64,000 nucleotides of DNA from Glaciecola sp. 33A (GCF_002836745.1 NZ_PJAR01000030.1:21140-85139); one strand, 5' to 3'. Positions 18,418 to 29,287 are shown, counted from the stretch's first letter. Made by a program: numbers and translations. Notes: a model not told the origin generated them from the letters alone.

Positions 18418-20916
18418 TTACTTTACAGCTTGCACTTGCACTGACACTGATGCACTTCTACCAAGGTCATCACTAACTTGAACCTCGTAGTCACCCGTTT
18501 TGGCCTTCCATATTAAAGGGGTGTGATTAGACGTATCGGATAAATCGTTATTACCGATGAACTGACCGTTGGCAAACCAATATAGATAACTTGCCTGCGC
18601 ATCAGCATTCGCTTGTAGTGGAATCGACACGATGCTTTTTAAGCTACTCTCAACGACGTAATTAAGCAGAGATTGTGGCGAGATAATCTGCGGTTTATCG
18701 CCCTCGGCGACAATGTCATCAAACCCACAGTTGGGCATAAATCGTGGTGGCTTTTCAATATGCACACCGGCTTGTGCAAAAAGCGATTGGAATTCTGTAG
18801 GCCAGAAAGCATATATCTTCTGTTTTGCCAGTGCTGAGTTTTGGTCGCAGCGCCGCAAGCCAGTAATATTATCCACCCATAGTTTGCGATAAATATTAGC
18901 GGTTTTTATTGGAGATACGCCGGGAATGAATAATGTTTTGCTCTTTTCTGGGCACTCTGACTTGTATAAATCGCCTGTTGTTTTGCAGATATCCACCCAT
19001 TTAAGATCCAGTTGCTGCAAACGAATTGGGTCAAATTGTGTTGATTGATATCGATTGACTGCGTCCAACAACTTAAAGAGCAGCGGCCCCGCAGCCGTTC
19101 TGCCAATAAAAGCATTATTACCTTCCCCAGTGAAGTTGCCTATCCAGACGGCCAACACATAGTCACCTGATATTGCAACGGCCCATGCATCCCTGAAAGC
19201 CCAAGACGTACCTGTTTTCCAAGCCACTTGGTGTTTATTTTCTCGATCAGGACCGTTATAAAATGCAGTTGGCGCATCGGGCTTTGGATTTTTAGTCAAC
19301 ATGTCAAAAACTAAAAAGGCAGCCTCTGGGCTTACTAGATTGTGCTTATCAGATGCATTACTTTTGACTTCTTCAGCACTCACCCAGTAAGTACTTACTG
19401 CGCGTTTATGGGCACCTAAATTAGCAATCATCGCGTAAAGTTCGGTCAATTCAAGCATCGTCACTTCGCCGCCGCCTAACGCCAGAGCAAGGCCATAAAA
19501 ATCACGCTCGCGCAGTTGTGTAATACCCGCCGCTTTCAAAAAATCATAGAAAGTCAGTACCTTTTCAGGATTTGCTTGGCTGCTCAGTAAAGCCTGTCGC
19601 TTAAGCAACTGAGACTGCAATTCAACAGCAGGCACATTGCGGCTTCTAATCAGCGCATCTTGCGCAGAAATAGGGCCAACAAAACCTTTACCAAAGTTTT
19701 CCGGCGCAAAACCCGCGTACTTTTTTGGTAAATCTTTTAGCATTGTCATCGGATGAATAAGCCCCGCATCAATAGCCAATGCATAAACGAACGGCTTTAG
19801 TGTTGACCCTGGAGAACGTTTAGCCGTGGTGCCATTAACTTGACCCTGTATGCTTGCATTGTCAAAATCAGCTGAACCCAGCATAGCTTCTATGTGCATT
19901 GTTTTACTATTGAGCAATAATGCACTGGCGTTATTAAACCCTCTGCTTTGGTTCTGCGTGATATAGGCTTGCAACACTTCTTCAAGTCTATTTTGTAGCT
20001 TTAGATCAATTGTACCTTTAATTTTTTGACCGCTTGCAGTTGATTGGCTTGAACTCATCGCAAAATTCTGTGGCTGTTGGGAAAGCAGATGTTGCACAAA
20101 ATGTGGCGCACTGTAAGGTAAATTTTTGGCTTTACGCACAAACAAGGGCACATTAGCGAGCCTCAGTGCTGCCTCGGTTCGCGGATATTGCGCTAACCAA
20201 CGCTCAAGCAGTGGTTCCTTTGCTACGGCAATAGCAGCGATACCTTTCGATGTTGAGGGGTTACGCCAATTCGGATTTTGCGGCACCACGGCCAACGTAA
20301 TGGCTTCGGCAAGACTCAGTGCTGATGCGGGTTTGTCAAAATAAATCAAACTTGCGGCGCCAATACCTTGAATATTTCCGCCATAAGGGGCTAAATTCAG
20401 ATAGGCTTCAAGAAGCTCTTTTTTTGAATAATGCCGGGCCAGTTGCAGGGCTCTAAATATCTGCTCTATTTTACCACTAAGCTCTTGAGAAGGAATATTC
20501 CAGCGTAACCTAGCCACTTGCATGACGATAGTTGAAGCGCCAATACGCCGTTCTTGGAGCACATAGGTTTGCCAAAATGCACGCACCAGTGCTGGGTAGT
20601 CGACGCCTGAGTGTGCATAGTAATTTTGATCCTCATACAGTATGGTTGCACGTTGCAAGTGCTCGGCAATGTCGTCGATAGGTGTATATAGGCGATATCT
20701 GTCGTCGCGCGCTAGGGAAATGCGCAGTAACTGATCGTTGCGGTCAAAAATGGCGACCGAATAACCTTGGTAATTAGCGAGGTTCGGCTTAGGTAACAGC
20801 AAATACATAAGCGCACCTGTAAACAGTGCAAGGCAAATGACAAGAAACACCTTAAAACGAAAAGCTAAGCGCTGGCGAAAGCGCTTTATTGAATTCAATT
20901 TGCTACTAAATATCAT
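18418..20916 (-). CDS. pbpC: Penicillin-binding protein 1C
   Basis: The 832-residue protein has an N-terminal membrane anchor (about 22-42), a GT51 glycosyltransferase domain (YEDQNYYAHSGVD, RIGASTIVMQVARL) and a transpeptidase domain with active-site Ser371 in SPGSTLKPF, SRN and KTGTSWAFRDAW. A C-terminal PBP1C-specific domain with Ig-like features follows. It polymerises glycan and may cross-link peptidoglycan in the periplasm. It lies 14 bases after the alpha-2-macroglobulin gene, the same pairing as yfhM-pbpC in E. coli. Confidence 0.95.
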   Translation of the reverse strand: MIFSSKLNSIKRFRQRLAFRFKVFLVICLALFTGALMYLLLPKPNLANYQGYSVAIFDRNDQLLRISLARDDRYRLYTPIDDIAEHLQRATILYEDQNYYAHSGVDYPALVRAFWQTYVLQERRIGASTIVMQVARLRWNIPSQELSGKIEQIFRALQLARHYSKKELLEAYLNLAPYGGNIQGIGAASLIYFDKPASALSLAEAITLAVVPQNPNWRNPSTSKGIAAIAVAKEPLLERWLAQYPRTEAALRLANVPLFVRKAKNLPYSAPHFVQHLLSQQPQNFAMSSSQSTASGQKIKGTIDLKLQNRLEEVLQAYITQNQSRGFNNASALLLNSKTMHIEAMLGSADFDNASIQGQVNGTTAKRSPGSTLKPFVYALAIDAGLIHPMTMLKDLPKKYAGFAPENFGKGFVGPISAQDALIRSRNVPAVELQSQLLKRQALLSSQANPEKVLTFYDFLKAAGITQLRERDFYGLALALGGGEVTMLELTELYAMIANLGAHKRAVSTYWVSAEEVKSNASDKHNLVSPEAAFLVFDMLTKNPKPDAPTAFYNGPDRENKHQVAWKTGTSWAFRDAWAVAISGDYVLAVWIGNFTGEGNNAFIGRTAAGPLLFKLLDAVNRYQSTQFDPIRLQQLDLKWVDICKTTGDLYKSECPEKSKTLFIPGVSPIKTANIYRKLWVDNITGLRRCDQNSALAKQKIYAFWPTEFQSLFAQAGVHIEKPPRFMPNCGFDDIVAEGDKPQIISPQSLLNYVVESSLKSIVSIPLQANADAQASYLYWFANGQFIGNNDLSDTSNHTPLIWKAKTGDYEVQVSDDLGRSASVSVQVQAVK

Positions 20917-20930
20917 ATTAGAAGGGCTTT

Positions 20931-23900
20931 TTAAAAGTTGTCATCACTTTTTCCTAGCGCTGTTACTTTCACTGTTGAGGCTGCTGAGTAGCCCGTCAGG
21001 GAGCGGTCGTACATGGCTTCAGCAAAACTTGCGGGGACCTTGAAGTTACCAGCCGCGGTTACCTTCACTTTATAAGTCATTTCAGTCACTCGGTTGGTAA
21101 TATTGCCATAAAATATAATACGGTCTTCTCGTACATCGATGTAATCAGACTGCCAGACACCCGAGCGACGATTAACCGACTCGCGAATAACGTTAAAACC
21201 ACCTGGAAGTAAATCGACAATAGCCATATTTGCAATATTTTTAAGCTGAGTAGAACGTACGCGTAACCTAACAGTAATTTCATCACCTTGCTTTATATTG
21301 GTCGCAATTTCACCGTTTTTGTTGATGAAGGCTCGCTGCACTTCAATACCATTGGTTTTAGCTTCACTGAGCAATTCCGCTGGGTAACCCGCTTGCATAT
21401 TCACGTAATAAAGCCCACCAAAATTTTGCAACGCGGTACGCTGAACAGTTGCTTCAACACGCTCTGTACCAATAGGATAACTAGCCGTCGCAAAAGGTTG
21501 ATAAGCAACTTCAAGCGGCATTTGCTTTTGCATGATGGATGCAATAAAAGTGATTTTTCTGTCGATTTTCTCTAACTCATCGTTCAAGATATTCACAGAT
21601 TTAGTCGCAAGTTGACTATCATCGTTACTAGCACCACTGTAAATAGCGCTATGATAAGCGCCTAAAGCCAACGTACTATAAGCAGCCGAAATCGTATTGT
21701 ATTGGCCTTTATAGATAGCTTGCGTGATATTAAGAATGGCCTGCCCAGAAATGACCTTAAGGTGCTCGGGGAAATGCGTTGCCACAAGAAACAAGTATTG
21801 AGCATCTAACTTTAAACGCGGCGCTAAGCCGGCGAAAGATTGTTTAAGCAACTCGCTTTGGTCGCTTAAATCATACTCACTAATCAGCTGTCTGGCCTCC
21901 TTATCTTGCTGCATTAACGCATAACTCGCTGCAATATAAGCGCTTAAAATATCTTTGCGCCAAGCCGCTTTGTGTTGCTTATTCAGCGTGCTAACTAAAT
22001 CAATTAGTAGATTAGATGTCACCACGCCACTGCGGGTCAGCAAATAAATGCCCTGTGCGTGTTTTCTTAAGGTCAGCAGACTCAAGCTAGCTGAACTGTT
22101 ACTGCCACTTGACCTAACAAAGTTGGCAGCGGCGTCGTCCAAATAACCAAGGCCACTGGCAAGCATGTCCTGGGGTACTAGATAACCCAGTGCTTTGGCT
22201 TCAATTAAAAAGTGCATTACATATAGAGTCACATCAATATCGTTGTCTTGCGCACTCGGCCAATATGAAAAACCACCAGCATAGCTCTGTCGTTGCCGCA
22301 GTTTGCTAATAGCTTGAGCAAACTGCAAAGCTACCGTCTCGTTCTCAGGCGCGTATTTTGCTAAGTTAGATAAGCCCACTAATGGGAATACCTGACTGAC
22401 GATCTGTTCGGTACAGCCATGCGGATATTGCGCTAAATAGGCACTCAAACCCTCGGCTATCACTAACGGACTCGTCGACGCTTTTACTAATTGGTTTGAC
22501 TCTGGTGCAAGTAATTTCAACGGCGTATCAATAGCTATTTTACCGTTGCTAGCCACACCTGTCGTTATATTCACTACAAATGGCATTGCCGGGCGCACAC
22601 TCAAGGTTGCGGTTGCAGTCGAGTGCCAGGTTTTACCTGACGCATCGGTCGTCTTTACATCAAAATTTATTTTAGCGCCGCCTAAAAAGTCGTTAGCTTT
22701 GACTCTAAAACGGATAGCCTCTTCTTGGTTTTCACTTAATTGTATTTGTGCTCCATCACTACCAACAATACTTATATGTTTGCTAGTACTTACTTGTATT
22801 TCAATCGCAGCGTTATTTAAGGAATCCTTAACAACATTCGCAACATTTAGGGTGATATCAAATTCATCACCCGGAGCGGCATGATTAAGTACATTAGGTG
22901 TTAATACAAAAGGCCCTCTGACAATTGTATTTTGTTGCGCACGTCCCATTGTTTGTTCACCCACCGCAATCGCCATTACTCTTAAGCCACCGGCAAAATC
23001 ATTTGGCACGTCGAAGGTGTAGGTATTGCGGCCTTTTTTGGCTATCACTACACCTGACCAAAATACGGCAGGGTCTTGTACTTCGCGTTCAAACGGGTTT
23101 TGGGAGCGTTTAATTCGCCTGCCTGTCGCCATCTGTTCTTCACTCATGATCGCATCAGCAAACATATCACCACCTGCAGCTGAAAGCATTTGGCTTAACG
23201 CAAAGTCAGGCAAAATCAAATCTAATATCTGCATAGTGCGTACGTTTAACGCGCGTTTCTTTAAGAAGTACGCCAGCGGATCGGGTGTGCGGTAACTAGC
23301 AACTTGTAAGATGCCTAAATCAACTGCGAACACGGCGACTCTTGCATCCTCAGATACATCCAAATCAATCGTCATTGGCTGACCCGGCTGTACAATATCT
23401 TCAATTGTAAGGTCTAGATCCAACACCCGCTTTGAACGATCAATAGAGAAAGGCACTACGGCGTAACTCAATGGACTGGTAAATATTTCTTTTGAAGCAA
23501 TATCGCGAACAAAAGCAACATTCACGTAGGCATTACCTTCTATCCCTTTTGGAATAGTAATAACTTGCACACTGCTCTTGGTGTCGCTAGTAAACCACTT
23601 GAATGTGTGCAGCTTATAACTTTCAATACTAATTAAACCACTGCCTGCGTAGGGTGCTTGAATACTTAACTCAATAGTATCACCTTCCTGGTAATCACCT
23701 TGCTCGAAAGTCACTTTTAGCTCCGCGTTTTTATCTAGCTGACCACTGTCGTTGGTCGCCCCTACAACCGTATACTCAAGGCTAAGTAGCAGTTCGCCAT
23801 CTGCGGTCAATATATCGACAACGAAAGTACCTGCTTCGCTCGTATCTAGCGCAAGCTCGTCAAAACCCTCAAGTAGTGCGTAATCAACTTCCCTTACAAG

Positions 23901-26900
23901 CTCATTCTTTTGAATGCTTTCATACTCATAACGACCATTGTACTGCTTCACAAGCGTTGAAATGCGCTGCACTTTGCTTAAGCGCTTGCTTAGGTTCTCC
24001 ATCGCAACTGGCAACAATTCATTATTAATGGCAATTAACGCTACGCTTCTTGCGCTGTCCCGATTCACATAGCTGAGTTTACCATCCGCTTTGTAGCCAA
24101 GGAGATAGGGCGATGGTGAATATAAAAAGCGTGCAGATGTGCCGACCGAACGCCCCCCAGATGCCTCGAAGCCTTTAGTTTGCAGCATCACACTGTAGGT
24201 CCCTTTGGTAAACCGGGTTAAATCAATAGGCACAATCGCTTGACCATCTGCATTGGTTTTTTGCTGCTCCAAGGTTTCATTAATCCGTGATAGACCGTCG
24301 GTGCTGTCATTTTTCAATTGGGGTGAGTAAAATGTCACGTTTTTGTATTCTTCAAAGACGAATTGAATCGGCAATAAGACCAGTTCGCTAGCCACTTTAC
24401 GCGCTTGTGCAGGGACACCGAAAAGATTGTTCAGGGTGACTTCGTTAGTCAGCGTTGATGATGTTGTCCAGCCCTTGTTTGGTAACCCTTTTACTTGGCT
24501 GGTAATGGCCATAGTGTCAGCTTGAAACGCTTCAATAGCGAAGTTTACTGAGCCCACTTGACGGTCTCTTTTACTACTAGCGTTGTCGCGATCTCTTAGC
24601 AAGTGCAAACTGGCGGTGTAAGTTCCCGTGTTGAAACGCTTCTTTGTGATAAAGGAGGCATCCACAAATCCAAATTGGGCAAGTTTGATCTTTTCAACAT
24701 AAACTTCTGTGTACTGGGCATCTCGAACCACTAGTTCAAGTGGGATATTACCTAAGTTCTGCAGATTTTTGCCCTTTACAATCATACCAATATTAACTGT
24801 TTCACCGGGACGATAAATACCGCGATCAGTGAACATATAAGCATTCACACGCTCATTATCAGAAAAATAAGCATATTCGCCGCCAACATTAAAACGCGAG
24901 TAATTTATTTGCCGGGTATAACGATTATAAGGAATAAACGACACATCGCCTTTTTGTTTTACGACGTAAACCACCGGCTGCTGTTCGCGCTCATAGCCCT
25001 TTGCTGATGGAAAAGTAACATGACCAAGGTTATCGGTGATCTTACTGAACAGTTTGGTGCCGTTTTTGGCAATCAATTCAATCTGAGCACCAGCAACAGG
25101 TGCCCCCGACGTTATTGACTGCACAAATATATCTTGGCTTTCATCTTGGCTGGTTTTCACAATAACGCCAAGGTCAGTCACTAAAACAAGCAGCTTGTCA
25201 CTGACCCCATAAATTTCACGATTTCGCTTTTTATCCCATGCTTTTATTTCAACAAAAAACAGACCCAGCCCACCCTCCAAATTTGATACTAGGGCGTTCA
25301 AATCAACTGAAGCATAGTTTGCCGTTTTTAGGTCGTCGCTATTTGCGTTCATACTGATAAGTTGAGTATTAAATTGAGCTAGGTTGGTTTCGTTAAAGCG
25401 CCAGTTATAAAAACTAGGGTTGCTAATATCACCCTGTGTTTGTGACACCAAATGATAGAGTTCATCGTCAATGACTTTGCCTATACTGACTTGAACGTAT
25501 TCGATACCTCGCGTTGAAAATGCCAAGCGCTGGTCTTTACTGTGAGTTAATACAGAACCCTCACCAGCAATGATAATTTCTTGTGGATATTTGGGAGCGA
25601 CTAAAATACGATCAAAAAAAGCACGCTGAACAAAACCATTGGCAGAAGTTAAGCCCTCCTCCAGTTTCAAATACAACTGACGCCCTGCTTGCACATCTAC
25701 TTTAAGTTGATAATTTTTAGCGTTATCTGAGGCGTTAGGCATTAATACATAATCTACTTTTTGAGCACTATTTAATACTTTAGTAGTCACTTCCCTTGGC
25801 CCTTGCCAATAACTCTTGCCGTTTTTATCTGACTCTTTTGGTAGCAGATACAGCGTAAATTTGCTAACTAATTCCTGACGTTCAATGGCGTCAGTAAAGC
25901 CAAGCAATACGAACTGCTCAGGCTCATCATCTAGGTTACGCAGCACTTTCATCTCTGACTGCTCTACCTTCAGATAACTGTATAAGTCAGGTACCATTAC
26001 TTTGCTTTGATAGGCTGTGGTTGTTGCTTCACCACCGTAAATACTTTTAATACCTTGGCTAAACTTAATTTCTACAATGCGAGGTCGGTCAGGTAGCGTA
26101 CCCACATCCAGAGTGGCCGTGGCAGAGAGCAAATCATCGCTAAAACTCAGCGTATGCAGTTGCGCTTTACCTAACTTGTTAGCCTCAACCTGATATGCCA
26201 TAGATAAGGCCTGTTCTACACTTTGTTTATCGACTGGGTAATTAAATGCAATTTCTATGTAAACTTGCTTTAGCTTGTCCTCAACACTTAATTCAAATTC
26301 ACTGATTTCAATCCTGCCTTGCAATGGCCGCGTAATAAAACTAAATTCATCGTCGGTGAATTTGTCTTTGCTCTCGAACACTTCTGGTGCAAAACTGACT
26401 TCGTACTCTTGTCCTGCTGGCCAAGGGGTTTCAGGTATAAAAATCAGTGTTCTATCGTTTCCCCAGCGCCATTTCCCCGTTTTATGTGGACTCAGCTTAA
26501 TACCTGTTTTGACTTCCCCACCAATTAAATCTATCGGCGCAACTGAAGGATATTGAATTGTCATAATAGATGGTGTTGATGCAATTTGGGTATTTCGCAG
26601 AAGCTCTGGCGCAGCATTAGATGGCATTTGCTCAGTTATTTCAGGTGAATAGTCATTGCTGGTGTAGGCAAACTCGATATAAAGTGCTGGCACTGGATTC
26701 TTGTTACTTTGGCCCTCTAGATTATTGCCATCTTCATCATGGGACTCCAACTCACCTGAAAGTTCTGGGATAGTAATGACAGCATCGACCAATATAGGCT
26801 CAGGCAAACGTTGATAATAATCATAAACGTTGTAAGTAGCCCCACCTAAAAAAATAATAACGAGGCTCTGAGCGACAAATTTAACTGGGCTTTGCTTGCG

Positions 26901-27029
26901 CAAATTATCCAGATAGGCCAACCATGTAGGTATTGACCAATCAACTTTGCCAAATAGCACTACCAGAATTTTGCCGACGACGACAAAAGGAAAGCTCAGT
27001 GTTTTGAATAGAAATTGCATGCGCTTCAT
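20931..27029 (-). CDS. Giant bacterial alpha-2-macroglobulin (YfhM-like)
   Basis: The 2032-residue protein has two N-terminal hydrophobic segments (about 8-28 and 52-70), many MG-type beta domains, a bait-like region and a thioester domain with HGCTEQ, in which Cys1539 and Gln1542 would form the thioester. A C-terminal MG10-like domain (EMTYKVKVTAAGNFKVPA) closes it. Bacterial alpha-2-macroglobulins trap proteases in the periplasm, and partnership with PBP1C suggests repair of breached wall. It is several hundred residues longer than E. coli YfhM; the extra length lies partly in the N-terminal anchor and first domains. Membrane anchoring is by helix here, not by lipobox. Confidence 0.93.
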   Translation of the reverse strand: MKRMQFLFKTLSFPFVVVGKILVVLFGKVDWSIPTWLAYLDNLRKQSPVKFVAQSLVIIFLGGATYNVYDYYQRLPEPILVDAVITIPELSGELESHDEDGNNLEGQSNKNPVPALYIEFAYTSNDYSPEITEQMPSNAAPELLRNTQIASTPSIMTIQYPSVAPIDLIGGEVKTGIKLSPHKTGKWRWGNDRTLIFIPETPWPAGQEYEVSFAPEVFESKDKFTDDEFSFITRPLQGRIEISEFELSVEDKLKQVYIEIAFNYPVDKQSVEQALSMAYQVEANKLGKAQLHTLSFSDDLLSATATLDVGTLPDRPRIVEIKFSQGIKSIYGGEATTTAYQSKVMVPDLYSYLKVEQSEMKVLRNLDDEPEQFVLLGFTDAIERQELVSKFTLYLLPKESDKNGKSYWQGPREVTTKVLNSAQKVDYVLMPNASDNAKNYQLKVDVQAGRQLYLKLEEGLTSANGFVQRAFFDRILVAPKYPQEIIIAGEGSVLTHSKDQRLAFSTRGIEYVQVSIGKVIDDELYHLVSQTQGDISNPSFYNWRFNETNLAQFNTQLISMNANSDDLKTANYASVDLNALVSNLEGGLGLFFVEIKAWDKKRNREIYGVSDKLLVLVTDLGVIVKTSQDESQDIFVQSITSGAPVAGAQIELIAKNGTKLFSKITDNLGHVTFPSAKGYEREQQPVVYVVKQKGDVSFIPYNRYTRQINYSRFNVGGEYAYFSDNERVNAYMFTDRGIYRPGETVNIGMIVKGKNLQNLGNIPLELVVRDAQYTEVYVEKIKLAQFGFVDASFITKKRFNTGTYTASLHLLRDRDNASSKRDRQVGSVNFAIEAFQADTMAITSQVKGLPNKGWTTSSTLTNEVTLNNLFGVPAQARKVASELVLLPIQFVFEEYKNVTFYSPQLKNDSTDGLSRINETLEQQKTNADGQAIVPIDLTRFTKGTYSVMLQTKGFEASGGRSVGTSARFLYSPSPYLLGYKADGKLSYVNRDSARSVALIAINNELLPVAMENLSKRLSKVQRISTLVKQYNGRYEYESIQKNELVREVDYALLEGFDELALDTSEAGTFVVDILTADGELLLSLEYTVVGATNDSGQLDKNAELKVTFEQGDYQEGDTIELSIQAPYAGSGLISIESYKLHTFKWFTSDTKSSVQVITIPKGIEGNAYVNVAFVRDIASKEIFTSPLSYAVVPFSIDRSKRVLDLDLTIEDIVQPGQPMTIDLDVSEDARVAVFAVDLGILQVASYRTPDPLAYFLKKRALNVRTMQILDLILPDFALSQMLSAAGGDMFADAIMSEEQMATGRRIKRSQNPFEREVQDPAVFWSGVVIAKKGRNTYTFDVPNDFAGGLRVMAIAVGEQTMGRAQQNTIVRGPFVLTPNVLNHAAPGDEFDITLNVANVVKDSLNNAAIEIQVSTSKHISIVGSDGAQIQLSENQEEAIRFRVKANDFLGGAKINFDVKTTDASGKTWHSTATATLSVRPAMPFVVNITTGVASNGKIAIDTPLKLLAPESNQLVKASTSPLVIAEGLSAYLAQYPHGCTEQIVSQVFPLVGLSNLAKYAPENETVALQFAQAISKLRQRQSYAGGFSYWPSAQDNDIDVTLYVMHFLIEAKALGYLVPQDMLASGLGYLDDAAANFVRSSGSNSSASLSLLTLRKHAQGIYLLTRSGVVTSNLLIDLVSTLNKQHKAAWRKDILSAYIAASYALMQQDKEARQLISEYDLSDQSELLKQSFAGLAPRLKLDAQYLFLVATHFPEHLKVISGQAILNITQAIYKGQYNTISAAYSTLALGAYHSAIYSGASNDDSQLATKSVNILNDELEKIDRKITFIASIMQKQMPLEVAYQPFATASYPIGTERVEATVQRTALQNFGGLYYVNMQAGYPAELLSEAKTNGIEVQRAFINKNGEIATNIKQGDEITVRLRVRSTQLKNIANMAIVDLLPGGFNVIRESVNRRSGVWQSDYIDVREDRIIFYGNITNRVTEMTYKVKVTAAGNFKVPASFAEAMYDRSLTGYSAASTVKVTALGKSDDNF

Positions 27030-27071
27030 CCTAGAATGCGAGGTTGTTTAAGACCTAAAAGAGGTCATCTT

Positions 27072-28310
27072 TCAATTTTTGAAGGTGTTTAATTCACTAT
27101 TATCTACAAGCTGGGTTTTGCGCTGATAATGCAATTGGATCAGGAGTATCAGCGATAGCAAAATTGGTATGCAGGCAACACTCGCATAGGCGCCAAAATC
27201 TGCGTTGAATAAGAACACTGCTGAGACTAATAATTTTAGCCATTCGAGCCAAATAGCGATCCGTTGATTCTCCATGAGCCAAGCCACATTAATACTCGAC
27301 ACAATCACAACAAAGGAAATACCTAACTGATAACTCACACTTAACGTATTTGCATTGATCAACAAATAAAGCGCGAGCAATGAAATAATGACATATTGCA
27401 GCAAACAGTAGATTTTAGTTATTAACGAAATCTCTGTTTGATACGCTGAAAATTGACTCAAATCTGCTCGAGCAAGCGGGAATTTCTGACTCACATCATC
27501 TGGCCGCCACCCTGTTCTGCCAAACCAAACCTTGAATTTTTCAGACCATTTTTGTGTATATAAACTGTCTTGTATGAGCTGCTTATAAACTTGGATGTTC
27601 GCGTAAAACGGGTTCCAACTTTTTAATGCTTTACGCACACCATAAATCGGTTTCTCATGGTCTAATTCGTCTTGATACGAACCAAAAAAACGATCCCAAA
27701 TAATAAATACACCGCCATAGTTGCGGTCAAGATATACCTGATTTTGTGCGTGATGAACTCGGTGGTTAGAGGGTGTCACCATAAACCATTCAATGAATCC
27801 TAACTTACCAACATGGCGAGTATGAACCCAAAACTGATAAACTAAATTAATAGAAGCAACGGAAACCAGTAAAATCGGGTCAACACCGAAAAATGCTAAC
27901 GGTAGGAAAAAGATAAAATTGAAAAAACTACCGGATGATTGTCTTAGGGCCGTGGTTAAATTGTATTCTTCACTGGAATGATGAACCACATGTGCAGCCC
28001 AGAAAAAACTCATTTCATGACCAAATCGGTGATTCCAATAATATAAAAAATCATAGATGACGAATACAGCAAACCAAACCGACATTGATTGCTGCAGTTC
28101 CAACAACGCAAAGTGCTCATAGAGTAAGATGTAAATGGTGAAAGGCACAAGGTTTTTCATGACGCCCATAATACGGCTTAAGCCACCAATACTGAGACTA
28201 GTAATGGCGTCATTGAGACGGTAATAATCTGTTTTTTTTACTTTTTCCGCAATGAGTTCAGCGGCAATTAACAGAAAAAATACAGGTATAGCAAAAAGGA
28301 TAATGTTCAT
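27072..28310 (-). CDS. Sterol desaturase/fatty acid hydroxylase family membrane protein
   Basis: The 412-residue protein has several membrane segments and the family histidine clusters HRFGH, HVVHHSSEEYN and, after a further loop, HRVHHAQN. These bind a di-iron centre that hydroxylates or desaturates lipid chains. The C-terminal part has three or four more membrane segments. The substrate is unknown. It starts upstream of the alpha-2-macroglobulin gene, separated by about 40 bases, and may share its transcript. Confidence 0.85.
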   Translation of the reverse strand: MNIILFAIPVFFLLIAAELIAEKVKKTDYYRLNDAITSLSIGGLSRIMGVMKNLVPFTIYILLYEHFALLELQQSMSVWFAVFVIYDFLYYWNHRFGHEMSFFWAAHVVHHSSEEYNLTTALRQSSGSFFNFIFFLPLAFFGVDPILLVSVASINLVYQFWVHTRHVGKLGFIEWFMVTPSNHRVHHAQNQVYLDRNYGGVFIIWDRFFGSYQDELDHEKPIYGVRKALKSWNPFYANIQVYKQLIQDSLYTQKWSEKFKVWFGRTGWRPDDVSQKFPLARADLSQFSAYQTEISLITKIYCLLQYVIISLLALYLLINANTLSVSYQLGISFVVIVSSINVAWLMENQRIAIWLEWLKLLVSAVFLFNADFGAYASVACIPILLSLILLIQLHYQRKTQLVDNSELNTFKN

Positions 28311-28500
28311 ACGTACACCAAGTTAAACACATAGCTATACTAGTGTTGATAACGCAGTTAAGTCAAATGGCTTTATCGCAATTTCAATTCTTTGTAACAC
28401 CGTTGGTTTAATTGACTAATGTTTAGTGGAATATGGCTTTTTTATCCTTACTTTATGTAGATGAAAAAAAATAAATCAATAAAAACAATAATTTAAGAAT

Positions 28501-28516
28501 TGGCATACTGAATGCA
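28501..28516 (+). promoter_or_regulatory. Candidate sigma-54 promoter for the repeat lipoprotein
   Basis: TGGCATACTGAATGCA keeps the -24 TGGCA and -12 TGCA elements at the exact sigma-54 spacing. It is 79 bases upstream of the lipoprotein ATG. I saw no matrix-type upstream dyad. Recognised by eye only. Confidence 0.45.
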
Positions 28517-28594
28517 AAGCAATGGAAAATACAAGGTTTTATGATGAATAAGACCAATACAATACACATTCGCACATCAATTACGGAGTTAGCC

Positions 28595-29287
28595 ATGATT
28601 AACCAGATTCGTCGCCCTATTTACTCGTTTATAGGAATAACCCTTTTCAGCTTCACACTCAGTGGCTGTATTATTCACGTTAATGCCAAATATAAAGACT
28701 CGGATGCTGACACTGCAATTTACTCGTCAGATGTGAAGTCGACCAATAAGAGCGTTGAAGTCGGTGCAGGAAGAACCGTACAAGACGTAGGTTCAGTTAA
28801 TGGCAGTGTTGTTATACAAGACAAGGTGACCGCTGCGCGTGTAAGCACTACAAACGGCAGCATTTCTATAGGCGACAATGTTAAGGTAGATTCGGTGAAC
28901 GGCGTTAATGGTCAAATTGAGATAGGCGAAGGCTTTGTGGCAGAACAAAATGTGAGTACCGTTAATGGCCAAATAAAGATACAAGAACAAGGTCAAATTG
29001 GCGGTGAGTTATCAACCGTAAACGGCGACATTTCGATAAGTGATGTAATTGTTGAAACGGATATTGTTACTGCAAACGGAAATGTGACACTAAGAGACGG
29101 AAGTCTCGTGAAAGGCGACATTTATTTTAGTGGTCGCTCCAATCAAAAGTATAACAAAAACTATCCTGTGCTTTACATCAGCGCGGATTCCAACGTTGAA
29201 GGCGATATTATTCTTGAACGTCCAGTTGAGTTAGTACTTGAGAACGAGAGCTTAAAAAGTAAAGTTAAGCGCCTGTATAAAGACTGA
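28595..29287 (+). CDS. Lipoprotein with VNG-type beta repeats
   Basis: The 230-residue protein has a lipoprotein signal ending in the lipobox LSGC. The mature part is built of short repeats with a recurring NG turn (SVNGSVVI, TTNGSISI, GVNGQIEI, TVNGQIKI, TVNGDISI, TANGNVTL), which suggests a right-handed beta-solenoid like bactofilins or DUF4097 proteins. A lysine-rich C terminus ends it. I chose the ATG at 28595, which has GGAG at proper spacing, rather than an ATG 18 codons upstream that would spoil the signal peptide. It probably sits on the outer membrane; function unknown. Confidence 0.7.
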   Translation: MINQIRRPIYSFIGITLFSFTLSGCIIHVNAKYKDSDADTAIYSSDVKSTNKSVEVGAGRTVQDVGSVNGSVVIQDKVTAARVSTTNGSISIGDNVKVDSVNGVNGQIEIGEGFVAEQNVSTVNGQIKIQEQGQIGGELSTVNGDISISDVIVETDIVTANGNVTLRDGSLVKGDIYFSGRSNQKYNKNYPVLYISADSNVEGDIILERPVELVLENESLKSKVKRLYKD

